Numbered from the stretch's first letter, positions 42,999 to 51,691 are shown. The stretch: 58,289 nucleotides of DNA from DATDRQ01 sp035291645 (GCA_035291645.1 DATDRQ010000310.1:1-58289), one strand, 5' to 3'. Notes: a model not told the origin generated them from the letters alone. Program-made: numbers and translations.

Positions 42999-43265
42999 GT
43001 TCTTCAGCAGGCATTTTAACTTGCTATGCTGGAGGCCCGGCCAAACGGGAAGCGTTTACGCGCAGGAAATACTCCCTTTATGCAGGAGCCTCCGTGATCG
43101 TGCAGCTACGTTCCGGCGCGTTTGTATGGCGCGGAATCCCAGAGCGCCGGCAAACGACCCGTTCACCGGAGGCTCTCCGGCCTGCTACATGAGAATAAAG
43201 AGCGAATCTGCTCACAAAACAACCCTTTTCTTGCCTATCTGGCGATGATAAACATGTGCCTCACT
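42968..43265 (-). ncRNA. Structured RNA of about 300 nt upstream of corA (novel ncRNA or riboswitch-like leader)
   Basis: This 473-base gap (42855-43327) lies between the cation ATPase and corA. A minus-strand promoter and terminator bound an RNA of about 298 nt. A long-range stem pairs 43163-43190 with 43080-43097 (ATG, GCAGG, GAGCCTCCG and TGA with their complements, with small bulges). Inside it CGTT/CCGGCGC pairs with GCGCCGG/AACG (43109-43156). The 3' part has GGGA/TCCC and GCG/CGC helices, then a loop-forming stretch CAGCATAGCAAGTTAAAAT and the terminator. I checked by eye for RNase P, tmRNA, SRP, 6S and M-box signatures and found none. A frame on the plus strand (42985-43248) crosses it but looks like chance. 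Confidence 0.6.
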
Positions 43266-43271
43266 TGAATG

Positions 43272-43300
43272 AGTATAGCGCGACCAGTTCAAATGAGCAA
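43272..43300 (-). promoter_or_regulatory. Promoter of the structured RNA/corA leader
   Basis: On the minus strand TTGCTC (43300-43295), a 17-base spacer and TATACT (43277-43272) give a predicted start near 43265, about 60 bases after the end of the ATPase gene. Confidence 0.65.
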
Positions 43301-43327
43301 GACCCTTTGATATTTGAAACGAGTCTA

Positions 43328-46231
43328 TTAACGTTGGGGCAGCCTTGAATACCCTTGCTCCCGGCGATCTCGCCAGCGCAAATAGGCCTTGGTGATCTCC
43401 TCAGAAATCGCCGGGATCAGCGCCAGGCTGAGAACGACTGCCCATTCTCTGGCGTCCAGCGGGACGGTATTGAAGACCGGCTCCAGGAACGGCACATACA
43501 TCACCAGGAGCAGCAGCCCAATGGAAAGGCCGACTGCGTACTGCATCACCCGGTTCGAGAAAACACCCAGCCGGAACAGGGAGGTCCGTTCCGACCGGAC
43601 CGTGTAAGCGCGGAAGAGCTCGCACAGCGATAGGGTCACAAAGGCCATCGTCTCGGCATCCGCCACGTTTACGCCCCGCCAATCGAAACGGATCAGGTAA
43701 GCGATCGGGTTCACCCCGGCCGGCAACAGATTCTCGGCTGTCAGGTGCCAGATCAGACCGACGGCAAAGGCCGTCAAGGTGGCGCCGGTCTGCGTGATCG
43801 TCTGGATGAAAATACCCAGGCGCATCGAACGGTTGATGATGGGTTCTGCCGGTGGCCGCGGCGGGCGCTGCATGGTGTCCGGGTCGCCGGCCTCCTTGGC
43901 GAGCGCCAGAGCCGGGGCGCCGTCGGTCAGCAGGTTCAGCCAGAGCAATTGAATCACAGTCAGAGGGGTGGGCAACCCAGCCAGCGTTGCCAGAAAGATG
44001 ATCATGATCTCGGCGACGTTCGACGAGAGCAAGAAGAAGACGAACTTGCGGATGTTCGCATAAATGATGCGCCCCTGCTCCACTGCAGACACGATACTGG
44101 CGTAATTATCGTCGGTCAGGACCATGTCGGCGCTTTCTTTAGCCACATCAGTCCCGGTGATGCCCATGGCAATGCCGATATCGGCGCGCTTAATCGCCGG
44201 CGCGTCGTTGACGCCGTCACCCGTCATTGCCACCACTTCGTTGTTCGCCCGCAGCGCCGACACGATACGCAGTTTATGCTCCGGGGATACGCGCGCAAAC
44301 ACATCGGTCTGACCTACCTGACGGCGCAGCACCTCGTCATCGATCTGGTTGAGTTCCGGGCCGGTGATTACGTTATGACCGGTCTCAAGCAAACCGATCG
44401 AGGCGGCGATGGCGCGGGCGGTGTTGGGGTAATCCCCGGTGATCATCACCGTCCGGATGCCCGCCTGGCGAGCAATGTCCAGGGCAGGCGGCACTTCCGG
44501 TCTGGGGGGGTCGATCATCCCGATCAAGCCGGCGAATACCATGCCCTCTTCCAATGCCTGCGGGGTGATCTCGTCCGGTACTTCCGGGATCGAACGGAAG
44601 GCCAAAGCGAGCACTCGCAGGGCCTCCTGAGTCATAGCGTCGTTCGCCGCCAGGATGCGCGCCCGGTCCACTTCATGCAGAGTTTCCGCCTGGTCTTCTG
44701 AGCCCAGATAATGAGTACACTGCCCGAGCACCAGATCGGGAGCCCCTTTCAACGTCACCAGGTATCTTCCGTGGCTGTTTTCACTAGATAGCGAGGTAGG
44801 AACCGCAGGCTGGCTCTCCTGTCTGGCGTGGATGGTTAACATGCGTTTGCGTTCGGAATCAAACGGGACCTCCTGAACGCGCGGCAATTCCCGGTTCAGC
44901 GCGCTCTGCCAGAGACCGGCCTTGGCTGCCGCCACGACCAGCGCCCCCTCGGTCGGATCGCCGACCATCCGGTAAGCCTTCTTGCCATCCTCGCCGGATT
45001 GTTTCACTTCCAACTCGGCGTCGTTATTCAGGACTGCGATCTCCAGGGCAGTCAGGAGCGCGGGAAATTCGGGCAAAGATATAGGGCTGCCGTTCGAGCG
45101 GAAATCGCCCTCCGGTATATAGCCTCCGCCGGTGACCTCGATGAATCTCCCATCCACCCACAAGCGGGTGACGGTCATCTCGTTCTGCGTCAGCGTGCCG
45201 GTCTTATCGGAGCAAATGATCGTCGCCGAACCGAGCGTTTCAACCGAGGAGAGCCTGCGGATGAGCGCATGGCGCTTGATCATCTCACGCATCCCCAGCG
45301 CCAGGCTGATCGTCACCACCGCCGGCAGGCCTTCCGGCACGGCGGCAATCGCCAGACCGACTGCGATCATAAACATATCCAGCGGGTCCCCGCCCTGGAG
45401 CCAGCCAACCAGGAACACGATGGCGCAGATCGCCAGGGCTGCCCAACCTAAAACCCTTCCTAATGAATCGAGCCGGCGTTGCAGGGGTGTAGGCTCGTGT
45501 TCTACCGCCTGGAGCATCTCGGCAATGATGCCGATCTGCGTGTGCATGCCGGTGCTGACCACCACGCCCTTGCCGCGCCCATAGCTGACCAGCGTTCCCA
45601 TGAAGGCCGTATTTCTGCGATCGCCGAGCGGGATATCGACTTCCAGGTGAACGGCAGCATCTTTCTTCACCGGGACGGATTCGCCGGTTAGGGCCGCTTC
45701 GTCGACTCTTAGATTGACCGCTTCTAACAGGCGCACATCCGCAGGGACGAAGTTGCCGGCTTCCAATAGAACCAGGTCACCTGGAACCAGCTCGCGGGAG
45801 GGAATGGAACACCGCGACCCGCTACGGATGACATGCGCTTCCGGCGCCGCCAGCTTGCGTAGAGCTGCCAGGGCCTGCTCTGCACGCCGCTCTTGGACAA
45901 CGCCCAGGGCGGCGTTCAAGATCACGATCGAGATAATCGCCGCCGCTTCGATGTAGTCCCCCAGCACGGCTGAGATCACCGCCGCGACGATCAACAGGAT
46001 CACCACGAAGTTGTTGAGCTGGTCCCACAGCATATCGAAGAAGGTGGTAGGCGGGACTTCCTGTAGCTGGTTAGGACCGTACTGGTCTAAGCGACGGGCT
46101 GCATCTTCCTGCGTAAGGCCCATCTCTGAGAAAGTCGCCAGGCGTTCGAGGACTTCCTCCGCCGTAATGGCATGCCAGGGTCCATTTCTTACCGAAGAAT
46201 TTTCAACCGGAGTCAAGTTATTAATCGCCAT
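43328..46231 (-). CDS. P-type cation-transporting ATPase (P2A, Ca2+-ATPase-like)
   Basis: 967 residues. The N-terminal domain is HAITAEEVLERLATFSEMG, the actuator motif is ALTGESVPV, the ion site in helix 4 is AVPEGLPAVVTISLALGMRE, the phosphorylated Asp is in ICSDKTGTLTQNEMTV, and the hinge is MTGDGVNDAPAIKRADIGIA. PEGLP points to the SERCA/PMR1 group, so Ca2+ or Mn2+ export is likely; Mg2+ import (MgtA) cannot be ruled out from motifs alone. Its position next to corA suggests a shared cation context. No good Shine-Dalgarno sequence precedes ATG 46231. Confidence 0.92.
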   Translation of the reverse strand: MAINNLTPVENSSVRNGPWHAITAEEVLERLATFSEMGLTQEDAARRLDQYGPNQLQEVPPTTFFDMLWDQLNNFVVILLIVAAVISAVLGDYIEAAAIISIVILNAALGVVQERRAEQALAALRKLAAPEAHVIRSGSRCSIPSRELVPGDLVLLEAGNFVPADVRLLEAVNLRVDEAALTGESVPVKKDAAVHLEVDIPLGDRRNTAFMGTLVSYGRGKGVVVSTGMHTQIGIIAEMLQAVEHEPTPLQRRLDSLGRVLGWAALAICAIVFLVGWLQGGDPLDMFMIAVGLAIAAVPEGLPAVVTISLALGMREMIKRHALIRRLSSVETLGSATIICSDKTGTLTQNEMTVTRLWVDGRFIEVTGGGYIPEGDFRSNGSPISLPEFPALLTALEIAVLNNDAELEVKQSGEDGKKAYRMVGDPTEGALVVAAAKAGLWQSALNRELPRVQEVPFDSERKRMLTIHARQESQPAVPTSLSSENSHGRYLVTLKGAPDLVLGQCTHYLGSEDQAETLHEVDRARILAANDAMTQEALRVLALAFRSIPEVPDEITPQALEEGMVFAGLIGMIDPPRPEVPPALDIARQAGIRTVMITGDYPNTARAIAASIGLLETGHNVITGPELNQIDDEVLRRQVGQTDVFARVSPEHKLRIVSALRANNEVVAMTGDGVNDAPAIKRADIGIAMGITGTDVAKESADMVLTDDNYASIVSAVEQGRIIYANIRKFVFFLLSSNVAEIMIIFLATLAGLPTPLTVIQLLWLNLLTDGAPALALAKEAGDPDTMQRPPRPPAEPIINRSMRLGIFIQTITQTGATLTAFAVGLIWHLTAENLLPAGVNPIAYLIRFDWRGVNVADAETMAFVTLSLCELFRAYTVRSERTSLFRLGVFSNRVMQYAVGLSIGLLLLVMYVPFLEPVFNTVPLDAREWAVVLSLALIPAISEEITKAYLRWRDRREQGYSRLPQR

Positions 46232-46330
46232 AGTTCTGCATTATTCCGGAAGGTGTCACCGGAGATTTACCCCACAATAATATTTGAGTGTTTCACACAC
46301 AATGTACATTATAGTTCCCAGCGATTCTGC

Positions 46331-46972
46331 TTAGACCAGAACCCAGACGTTGAGCGACTTGGGACCGTGCACCCCTAAGGTGACGGTCAGCTCGATGTCG
46401 GCGGTGCGACTCGGCCCGGTGATTAAGATCAAATAACCTTGCCCCTTCGCCTCCGCAAAGACCTGGGCCAGGTCCGGGCGGAACGCAGCCGCCCGCAGGA
46501 GCGCCAGATGGACGCGCGGCAGCAGGGAGACCGGGCGCGGCTTTTCGGGCGACGAGAGCAGGCCGATCGTGCCCGTCTCTGCCAGGGCAAAGTCCGCCTC
46601 AGTCACCCCCAGGTCACAGGAAGCCAGCCGGTGTTTATCTTCGCCCGCTGGAATGATCTCGACCCCCAACCGCTCCAGGTGGTCCGCCACACCCAAATCA
46701 CCCAGCACAGGCGTTTTCCACACAGTAGCCCTCCGGATTTCCTCTGCCTGGACCAGCTCATCCAGGGCTTGGGCCAGCTGTTCCTGGTGAACACGCCTGG
46801 CGTGCCCGGAAAGTTGGTTCAATTCAGACACAAACAGGTCAATCTCTGCCTGGATCTCGAGCGCTGGGCGGGGGGGCAGGACTGCAGGCCGCGGCTCCAC
46901 CGCTTGACCGGGCTGCCTTCCCAATGATTTGCGGATATTCTCGATGACCGGATTCTTGTCCAGAGGGCTCAT
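46331..46972 (-). CDS. lutC: Lactate utilisation protein C (LUD domain)
   Basis: About 213 residues. The LUD domain covers the C-terminal two thirds: CDLGVTEADFALAETGTIGLLSS, SLLPRVHLALLRAA and LITGPSRTADIELTVTLGVHGPK are standard. LutABC oxidises L-lactate to pyruvate through Fe-S centres. ATG 46972 overlaps the lutB stop by four bases, and the frame further upstream (to 47491) is a shadow of lutB. Last gene of the lutABC operon. Confidence 0.92.
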   Translation of the reverse strand: MSPLDKNPVIENIRKSLGRQPGQAVEPRPAVLPPRPALEIQAEIDLFVSELNQLSGHARRVHQEQLAQALDELVQAEEIRRATVWKTPVLGDLGVADHLERLGVEIIPAGEDKHRLASCDLGVTEADFALAETGTIGLLSSPEKPRPVSLLPRVHLALLRAAAFRPDLAQVFAEAKGQGYLILITGPSRTADIELTVTLGVHGPKSLNVWVLV

Positions 46973-48438
46973 GGCGATCCTCTTGAGTCCCGATCTCCGT
47001 TTCGACGCTGGCGCTGGGCCCACCACTCCCGGAAACCGCCTCGAAAGGCAGGCAAAGGCCTGACACGCGTCCAGCGGTTGACCGGTGGAGGCAGCGCGGG
47101 CAGCCAGCCGTCGCGCCGCAGGGGCGCCATTAGCAATGGCAGCAGGCGCGTGCCCAGGCGGTATAACCAGGGTGTGGAGAGCGCTACCCTGCCCAGGCTG
47201 GCGCTGGCTCTGAGCGGGGCCGGGGCGGCGGGTTTTTCGAACTCGTCCCCCTCGACCACGCGGTGTCTCAAGTGCAGCAGGATCTTGGGAATCGGGATTT
47301 TCACCGGGCAAACGTCCGCACACGCGCCGCACAGCGAGGAGGCGAACGGCAGCTCGCGCGCCGCCTCGACTCCCAGGATTTGCGGGGAAAAGATCGCTCC
47401 GATCGGCCCGGAGATGAACCAGCCGTAAGCGTAGCCGCCGACATGCTTGTAAACCGGGCAGACGTTCAGGCAGCAACCGCAGCGGATGCACTTGAGCGTC
47501 TCGCGGGCGACGGGATCTTGCAGGATGCGGCTGCGCCCGTTGTCCAGCAAGACCAGGTGGAATTGCTTTGCTCCCCCCTCTCCAACGGTACGGCGCGGTC
47601 CTGTGATGAAGGATGTATAGGCAGAAAGCTTCTGACCGGTAGCGCTGCGCGCCAGCAGCTTGAGCAAGACCGTCAGGCTTTCCCAGTCAGGCACGACTTT
47701 ATCGATGCCTACCACGGCGACGTGCAGGTCAGGCAAGGTCGTACACATGCGCCCGTTGCCCTCATTGGATACGATCACCAGCGCGCCGGTCTCGGCTACC
47801 AGGAAATTGGCCCCCGAGATGCCCATCTCTGCTTCCAGGAAGCGCTCGCGCAGTATCCTCCGGGCGATCGCCGCCAATTCTAGTGGGTCCGTAGGCGCGT
47901 CGATGCCGAGCTTCTCCCGGAAAAGTGCAGCGATCTCCTCTTTACGCATGTGGACCGCCGGGACGATGATGTGGGAAGGGCCGGTCCCTGCCAGCTGGAT
48001 GATGAATTCACCCAGGTCGGTCTCATAAGCCTGGATACCGGCTGCTTCTAACGCCTGGTTGAGCCCGATCTCCTCCGTCGCCATCGACTTGACCTTTACC
48101 GCCGTCCGGGCTCCATGCTGCCGGGCAATATCCACCACGATCGCGCTGGCTTCGGCGGCGTCCACGGCCCAATGCACCACGCCGCCGGCTGCGACGACCT
48201 GTTTCTCGACCAGTTCCAGGTACAAGTCCAGATTGAGCAGGGTGTGCAGACGGATCTCGTGCGCCGCCTGGCGTAGCTCTTCCCACTGCGGCATTTCAGC
48301 AATGCGCGCTTCCCGGTTCCCCAGGAAGCGACCGGTCGCCTGCTCAAGCGCGATGGGGATGTTCTTAGGGACGTGGGTCGAGTACTCCCCAAACTCGATG
48401 TAGGCCGGAGCCTGGTGGGAGTGGGTAGATTCGGTCAT
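46969..48438 (-). CDS. lutB: Lactate utilisation protein B (iron-sulfur)
   Basis: 489 residues. The N-terminal two thirds is a LUD domain with LVAETGALVIVSNEGNGR and LTVLLKLLARSATGQ. Two 4Fe-4S sites follow in CIRCGCCLNVCPVYKHVGG and LCGACADVCPVKIPIPK. The tail is a C-terminal DUF-like helical region. Together with LutA and LutC it forms the membrane-independent lactate oxidase. The ATG at 48438 overlaps the lutA stop by four bases, and the lutC start overlaps its own stop. Confidence 0.94.
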   Translation of the reverse strand: MTESTHSHQAPAYIEFGEYSTHVPKNIPIALEQATGRFLGNREARIAEMPQWEELRQAAHEIRLHTLLNLDLYLELVEKQVVAAGGVVHWAVDAAEASAIVVDIARQHGARTAVKVKSMATEEIGLNQALEAAGIQAYETDLGEFIIQLAGTGPSHIIVPAVHMRKEEIAALFREKLGIDAPTDPLELAAIARRILRERFLEAEMGISGANFLVAETGALVIVSNEGNGRMCTTLPDLHVAVVGIDKVVPDWESLTVLLKLLARSATGQKLSAYTSFITGPRRTVGEGGAKQFHLVLLDNGRSRILQDPVARETLKCIRCGCCLNVCPVYKHVGGYAYGWFISGPIGAIFSPQILGVEAARELPFASSLCGACADVCPVKIPIPKILLHLRHRVVEGDEFEKPAAPAPLRASASLGRVALSTPWLYRLGTRLLPLLMAPLRRDGWLPALPPPVNRWTRVRPLPAFRGGFREWWAQRQRRNGDRDSRGSP

Positions 48439-49169
48439 CGATACCCCCCATTCGAGGCCAGGATATCAATCAGATGGAGCGCCTTGACCTGCGATCCAGC
48501 TTTGCGCAAGCCCCCGCCGATGTTCATCAGGCAACCGGCGTCACAGGCGACCACCGCCTCCGCCCCGGTGGCAAGAATGTTGTTGACCTTGGCTTCCATC
48601 ATCGCCCGGCTGACCTCGGGGTATACCACGCTGAACACACCCCCAAACCCACAGCAGGTCTCCTCTTCCGGGAGAGGGACGATCTCGAGATCGCGCACTT
48701 CGCTCAAGAGCAGCCCGGCTTCCCGGCGCAACCCCAGCCCGCGCAGCAGGTGGCAGGAGGGATGGTAGGTCACCCGGCCGGGGAAACGCGCCCCGACGTC
48801 GGTGACGCGCAGCTGATTGACCAGGAAATCTGTGAACTCGAAGGTCCGCCCGGCCAGGTCTCTGGCGAGTTCATGCTCGCGGGTCCCCTCGGGGAACAGC
48901 TCCGGGTAATGGTGGTGGACCATGTCGACACACGAGCCGGAGGGAGAGACGATCACGGCTTCACTGCGGCCGAAGACCTCCAACCAATTACGCGCCATGG
49001 CGCGCGCCTGGGATTGGAATCCACTGTTATAAAGCGGCTGCCCGCAGCAGGTCTGTTCTGCCGGAAATTCAACCTGCACGTCCAGGCGCTCCAACAGCAA
49101 GACCATCTGTTGCAAGATGTTCGGATAGAACTGTTCGGCCAGGCAGGTAATAAACAACTGTGCTTTCAC
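48435..49169 (-). CDS. lutA: Lactate utilisation protein A (CCG-domain iron-sulfur oxidoreductase)
   Basis: 244 residues with two cysteine-rich CCG domains: EQTCCGQPLYNSGF with HPSCHLLRGLG, and EEETCCGFGGVFSV with CDAGCLMNIGGGL. These bind Fe-S clusters or thiols in LutA/GlpC/HdrB-type proteins. The start at 49169 is the first gene of a divergent pair with icd across a 131-base gap that holds a shared operator and a -10 box for lutA. Confidence 0.93.
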   Translation of the reverse strand: MKAQLFITCLAEQFYPNILQQMVLLLERLDVQVEFPAEQTCCGQPLYNSGFQSQARAMARNWLEVFGRSEAVIVSPSGSCVDMVHHHYPELFPEGTREHELARDLAGRTFEFTDFLVNQLRVTDVGARFPGRVTYHPSCHLLRGLGLRREAGLLLSEVRDLEIVPLPEEETCCGFGGVFSVVYPEVSRAMMEAKVNNILATGAEAVVACDAGCLMNIGGGLRKAGSQVKALHLIDILASNGGYR

Positions 49170-49193
49170 GGATAGACCAATCTCCAGGCTGGT

Positions 49194-49199
49194 ATTTTA
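49194..49199 (-). promoter_or_regulatory. Predicted -10 box of lutABC
   Basis: TAAAAT on the minus strand, with no consensus -35 box. The predicted start is near 49187, which puts the centre of the shared operator at about -43, the position of a class II activator site. Confidence 0.5.
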
Positions 49200-49222
49200 G
49201 CCCACTTCAGTGATTAATTGAG

Positions 49223-49238
49223 AGTGATCATTGTCATT
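49223..49238. promoter_or_regulatory. CRP/FNR-like operator between lutA and icd
   Basis: AGTGATCATTGTCATT contains the core GTGATCATTGTCA, which recurs exactly upstream of sdhC2 at 51694. It resembles the TGTGA-N6-TCACA half-sites of CRP-type activators. It lies about 40 bases before the predicted starts of both divergent genes. Confidence 0.6.
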
Positions 49239-49254
49239 TCGCTGGCGCCCCCAT

Positions 49255-49262
49255 GCTATAAT
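49255..49262 (+). promoter_or_regulatory. Extended -10 promoter of icd
   Basis: TG, one base, then TATAAT (49257-49262) gives a predicted start near 49269. No good -35 box is present; the CRP/FNR-like operator overlaps that region. Confidence 0.68.
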
Positions 49263-49300
49263 TTTCTCGAGACTTTAATACGACGAGGAGACAGGTCAAG

Positions 49301-50602
49301 ATGGGAAATATGATCGCAGCACCGGAGGGTGGAGAGAAGATTATTATCCGGGACGGGCAGCTGCAAGTGCCGGATTTCCCCGTCATCCCTTTTGTCGAGG
49401 GCGATGGGACCGGGCGGGACATCTGGCGGGCCTCCCGGCGTGTCCTGGAGGCCGCCGTGGAGAAAGCCTACCGGGGCAAGCGCAGGATCGCCTGGATGGA
49501 GGTTTACGCCGGCGAGAAGGCTTTCAACTCATCCGGCAGCTGGCTACCCGAGGAAACAGTCGGGGCCTTCCAGGAATATCTGGTCGGGATCAAAGGTCCC
49601 CTGACCACTCCGATCGGGGGCGGGATCCGCTCCCTTAATGTCGCCCTGCGGAAGTTACTTGACCTGTACGTCTGCCAACGGCCGGTCCGCTACTTCCAGG
49701 GAGTTCCATCCCCGGTGAAACATCCGGAATATGTGGACATGGTGGTTTTTCGAGAGAACACCGAGGACATCTACACCGGCATAGAATTCGAACACGGCAC
49801 TCTTGAGAATACCCATTTCAAAGCCTTGCTGCGGGATAATTTTCCCAGCGAATATCAAAAGATCCGTTTCCCGGAGACTTCCGGTATCGGTCTGAAACCC
49901 GTGTCGAAAGAAGGCACTTCCCGTCTGGTGCGGGCGGCGATTCGCTTTGCCCTGGCGAATAAACGCCGCAACGTCACCCTGGTTCACAAAGGGAATATTA
50001 TGAAGTACACAGAGGGCTCCTTCCGCAACTGGGGTTACGAGATCGCCGAGACCGAGTTTGGCGACCAGGTCTATACCTGGAGCCAGTGGGAACGCACCGT
50101 GCAGGCAAAAGGCGAAGCAGCCGCCAACGCCGAGCAAGACGAGGCGTTGAAAGCCGGCAGGCTGCTCATCAAGGACGCCATCGCCGATATCGTCTTCCAG
50201 CAGACTATCACGCGCGCTCGCGAGTTCGACGTCCTGGCGACCATGAACCTGAACGGGGATTACCTGTCGGATGCGCTGGCGGCGCAGGTGGGCGGGATCG
50301 GCATCGCCCCCGGTGGAAACATCAATTACTCCACCGGTCATGCCGTCTTCGAGGCCACCCACGGCACTGCCCCCAAGTATGCCGACAAGGATATGGTCAA
50401 CCCCGGTTCGGTGATCCTCTCCGGTGAGATGATGTTCAATTACATGGGCTGGCCTGAGGCGGCTGGGCTCGTCATTAAAGGCATGGAAGGAGCGATCACA
50501 GCCAAGACGGTGACCTACGACTTCCACCGGCTGATGGACGGGGCGAAACTGCTCAAAACCTCTGAGTTCGGAGACGCCATAATCCAGCATATGGACGATT
50601 GA
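49301..50602 (+). CDS. icd: NADP-dependent isocitrate dehydrogenase
   Basis: 433 residues. PVIPFVEGDGTGRDIW is the start of the beta-decarboxylating dehydrogenase fold, GGIRSLNVALRKLLDLYVC contains the substrate and phospho-Ser region of E. coli Icd, FRENTEDIYTGIEFE and LVHKGNIMKYTEG the central motifs, and THGTAPKYADKDMVNPG keeps the Lys-Tyr pair that favours NADP. It makes 2-oxoglutarate in the TCA cycle. ATG 49301 has AGG about six bases upstream and a 30-base leader from the predicted start. Confidence 0.95.
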   Translation: MGNMIAAPEGGEKIIIRDGQLQVPDFPVIPFVEGDGTGRDIWRASRRVLEAAVEKAYRGKRRIAWMEVYAGEKAFNSSGSWLPEETVGAFQEYLVGIKGPLTTPIGGGIRSLNVALRKLLDLYVCQRPVRYFQGVPSPVKHPEYVDMVVFRENTEDIYTGIEFEHGTLENTHFKALLRDNFPSEYQKIRFPETSGIGLKPVSKEGTSRLVRAAIRFALANKRRNVTLVHKGNIMKYTEGSFRNWGYEIAETEFGDQVYTWSQWERTVQAKGEAAANAEQDEALKAGRLLIKDAIADIVFQQTITRAREFDVLATMNLNGDYLSDALAAQVGGIGIAPGGNINYSTGHAVFEATHGTAPKYADKDMVNPGSVILSGEMMFNYMGWPEAAGLVIKGMEGAITAKTVTYDFHRLMDGAKLLKTSEFGDAIIQHMDD

Positions 50603-50624
50603 GCTCATCCTGGATAAATCACAT

Positions 50625-50653
50625 CCGCCCCATAAGTTCGGGGCGGTTTTTTT
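50625..50653 (+). terminator. Intrinsic terminator of icd
   Basis: CCGCCCC (50625-50631) pairs with GGGGCGG (50640-50646) across an eight-base loop and is followed by seven T. This separates icd from the succinate dehydrogenase genes. Confidence 0.92.
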
Positions 50654-50790
50654 CGTTTTCTCGAGAACCGCGATCTATTCAGGAAGGCCTGAGAACAAAC
50701 CGTAGTAAAATACTCGAGAACCCCCGAATTACAGGGGCAATTGCAGGTAGTTTTCAGATCTAAACCAATCAAATCCTGTCGGAGGCTAGG

Positions 50791-51201
50791 ATGGACTCTG
50801 TCAAACTAAACCTTACCGGTCTGGCGCGTTACCGGGGGCGCGAAGGGCAGTTTAGCTTCCTGCTTCACCGCCTGACCGGCCTGGGGACCCTGTTATTCCT
50901 GGTTATTCACATCCTGGATACCTCCACGGTTTACTTCTTCCCTTCCCTGTACTCGCATGCCATCGAGATCTACCGCAGCACCCCCATGATGATCGGAGAG
51001 ATCTTCCTGGTTTTTAGCGTCATTTACCACGGCGTGAACGGGGCGCGCATCGCAATTTTCGACCTTTTCTTCCCGAACCTGTGGAACATCGAGACCCAAC
51101 GCAGCACAGCAGTCTGGACCCTGGCAATCGCCATCCTGCTCTGGCTCCCAGCAGCCTTCTTGATGGGCCGCAGCTTGCTCGTTCATAATTTTGGGCTGTA
51201 G
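50791..51201 (+). CDS. Succinate dehydrogenase cytochrome b subunit, first copy (SdhC1-like)
   Basis: 136 residues with three membrane helices. FSFLLHRLTGLGTLLFLVIHI is the SdhC signature (S-x-x-HRxTG) with haem or quinone residues, and VIYHGVNGARIAIFDLF is the second His-containing helix. It should anchor the SdhAB head in the membrane and help bind quinone. GGAGG lies nine bases before the ATG. It precedes sdhD1 by 12 bases. A second, distinct pair of anchors follows, see 51802 and 52210. Confidence 0.87.
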   Translation: MDSVKLNLTGLARYRGREGQFSFLLHRLTGLGTLLFLVIHILDTSTVYFFPSLYSHAIEIYRSTPMMIGEIFLVFSVIYHGVNGARIAIFDLFFPNLWNIETQRSTAVWTLAIAILLWLPAAFLMGRSLLVHNFGL

Positions 51202-51213
51202 GGGAAAAAAGCG

Positions 51214-51606
51214 ATGTCTGCGACTACGGAGCAAATCTCGAGACAATCGGTTGAGATGCAGGGCAGTTTTGAGAATACCGCCTGGAGGTGGATGCGCTAC
51301 AGTGGTTTGCTGCTCATCCCGCTGGCCTGGATCCACGTTGCCATACAAGACGTACTGGTAGGTGTGCACAGCATAGACCTGGATTACGTCGCCTTTCGCT
51401 GGGCTTCCCTCGGCTGGCGGGTTTATGATTTCGCCCTGTTGGCCTTCGCCTTCGCCCACGGTGTGAACGGCCTGCGCCAGGTGCTCTTCGACTACATCGG
51501 AAATGATAAGGCCCGCCGCCGGCTTTCCTGGTTATTGCTGGCCTTCTGGCTGATCGTCTCGCTGATCGGGGCTGGCGCGATCGTAGGCGGGGTTCGAATG
51601 GAATAG
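51214..51606 (+). CDS. Succinate dehydrogenase membrane anchor, first copy (SdhD1-like)
   Basis: 130 residues, three hydrophobic segments. WRWMRYSGLLLIPLAWIHVAI and FAFAHGVNGLRQVLFDYIG match SdhD-type anchors with a His in each of the first two helices. The HGVNGLRQ segment resembles HALNGLR in the second C subunit. The N-terminal 20 residues are hydrophilic. It ends 189 bases before sdhC2, and a separate promoter lies in that gap. Confidence 0.83.
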   Translation: MSATTEQISRQSVEMQGSFENTAWRWMRYSGLLLIPLAWIHVAIQDVLVGVHSIDLDYVAFRWASLGWRVYDFALLAFAFAHGVNGLRQVLFDYIGNDKARRRLSWLLLAFWLIVSLIGAGAIVGGVRME

Positions 51607-51691
51607 AATTGACTCTGGCACCGGACCACGTGTAAATATTGGAGACCACTGCATCAAAAAGAGCTCCTAACAGGATATCTGAAACCAATTA

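Noticed and set aside
43009..43029. A CRISPR-Cas9 locus, because of the tracrRNA-like 19-mer
   Set aside because: No repeat-spacer array and no cas gene are present in 58 kb, so I do not call CRISPR; the match is listed only as a finding to test.
42985..43248. An 87-codon plus-strand frame across the structured region
   Set aside because: No ribosome binding site, no recognisable domain, and it is antisense to an RNA with clear stems, promoter and terminator; frame openness in GC-rich stems is expected by chance.
42968..43265. M-box magnesium riboswitch
   Set aside because: The location before corA fits, but the conserved blocks GGTGAGGCTCC, GCTGCTGCCC and GTCCAAAGACG of the M-box are not found, so I left it as an unknown class.
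46331..47491. A 386-codon frame reading through lutC upstream into lutB
   Set aside because: The upstream part is an out-of-frame shadow of lutB; the ATGA overlap at 46969-46972 marks the real lutC start.
49262..50720. CTCGAGA as a shared operator (near 49265, 50660 and 50713)
   Set aside because: CTCGAG is a short palindrome that occurs also inside coding regions of this GC-rich sequence, and the distances to promoters are not constant.
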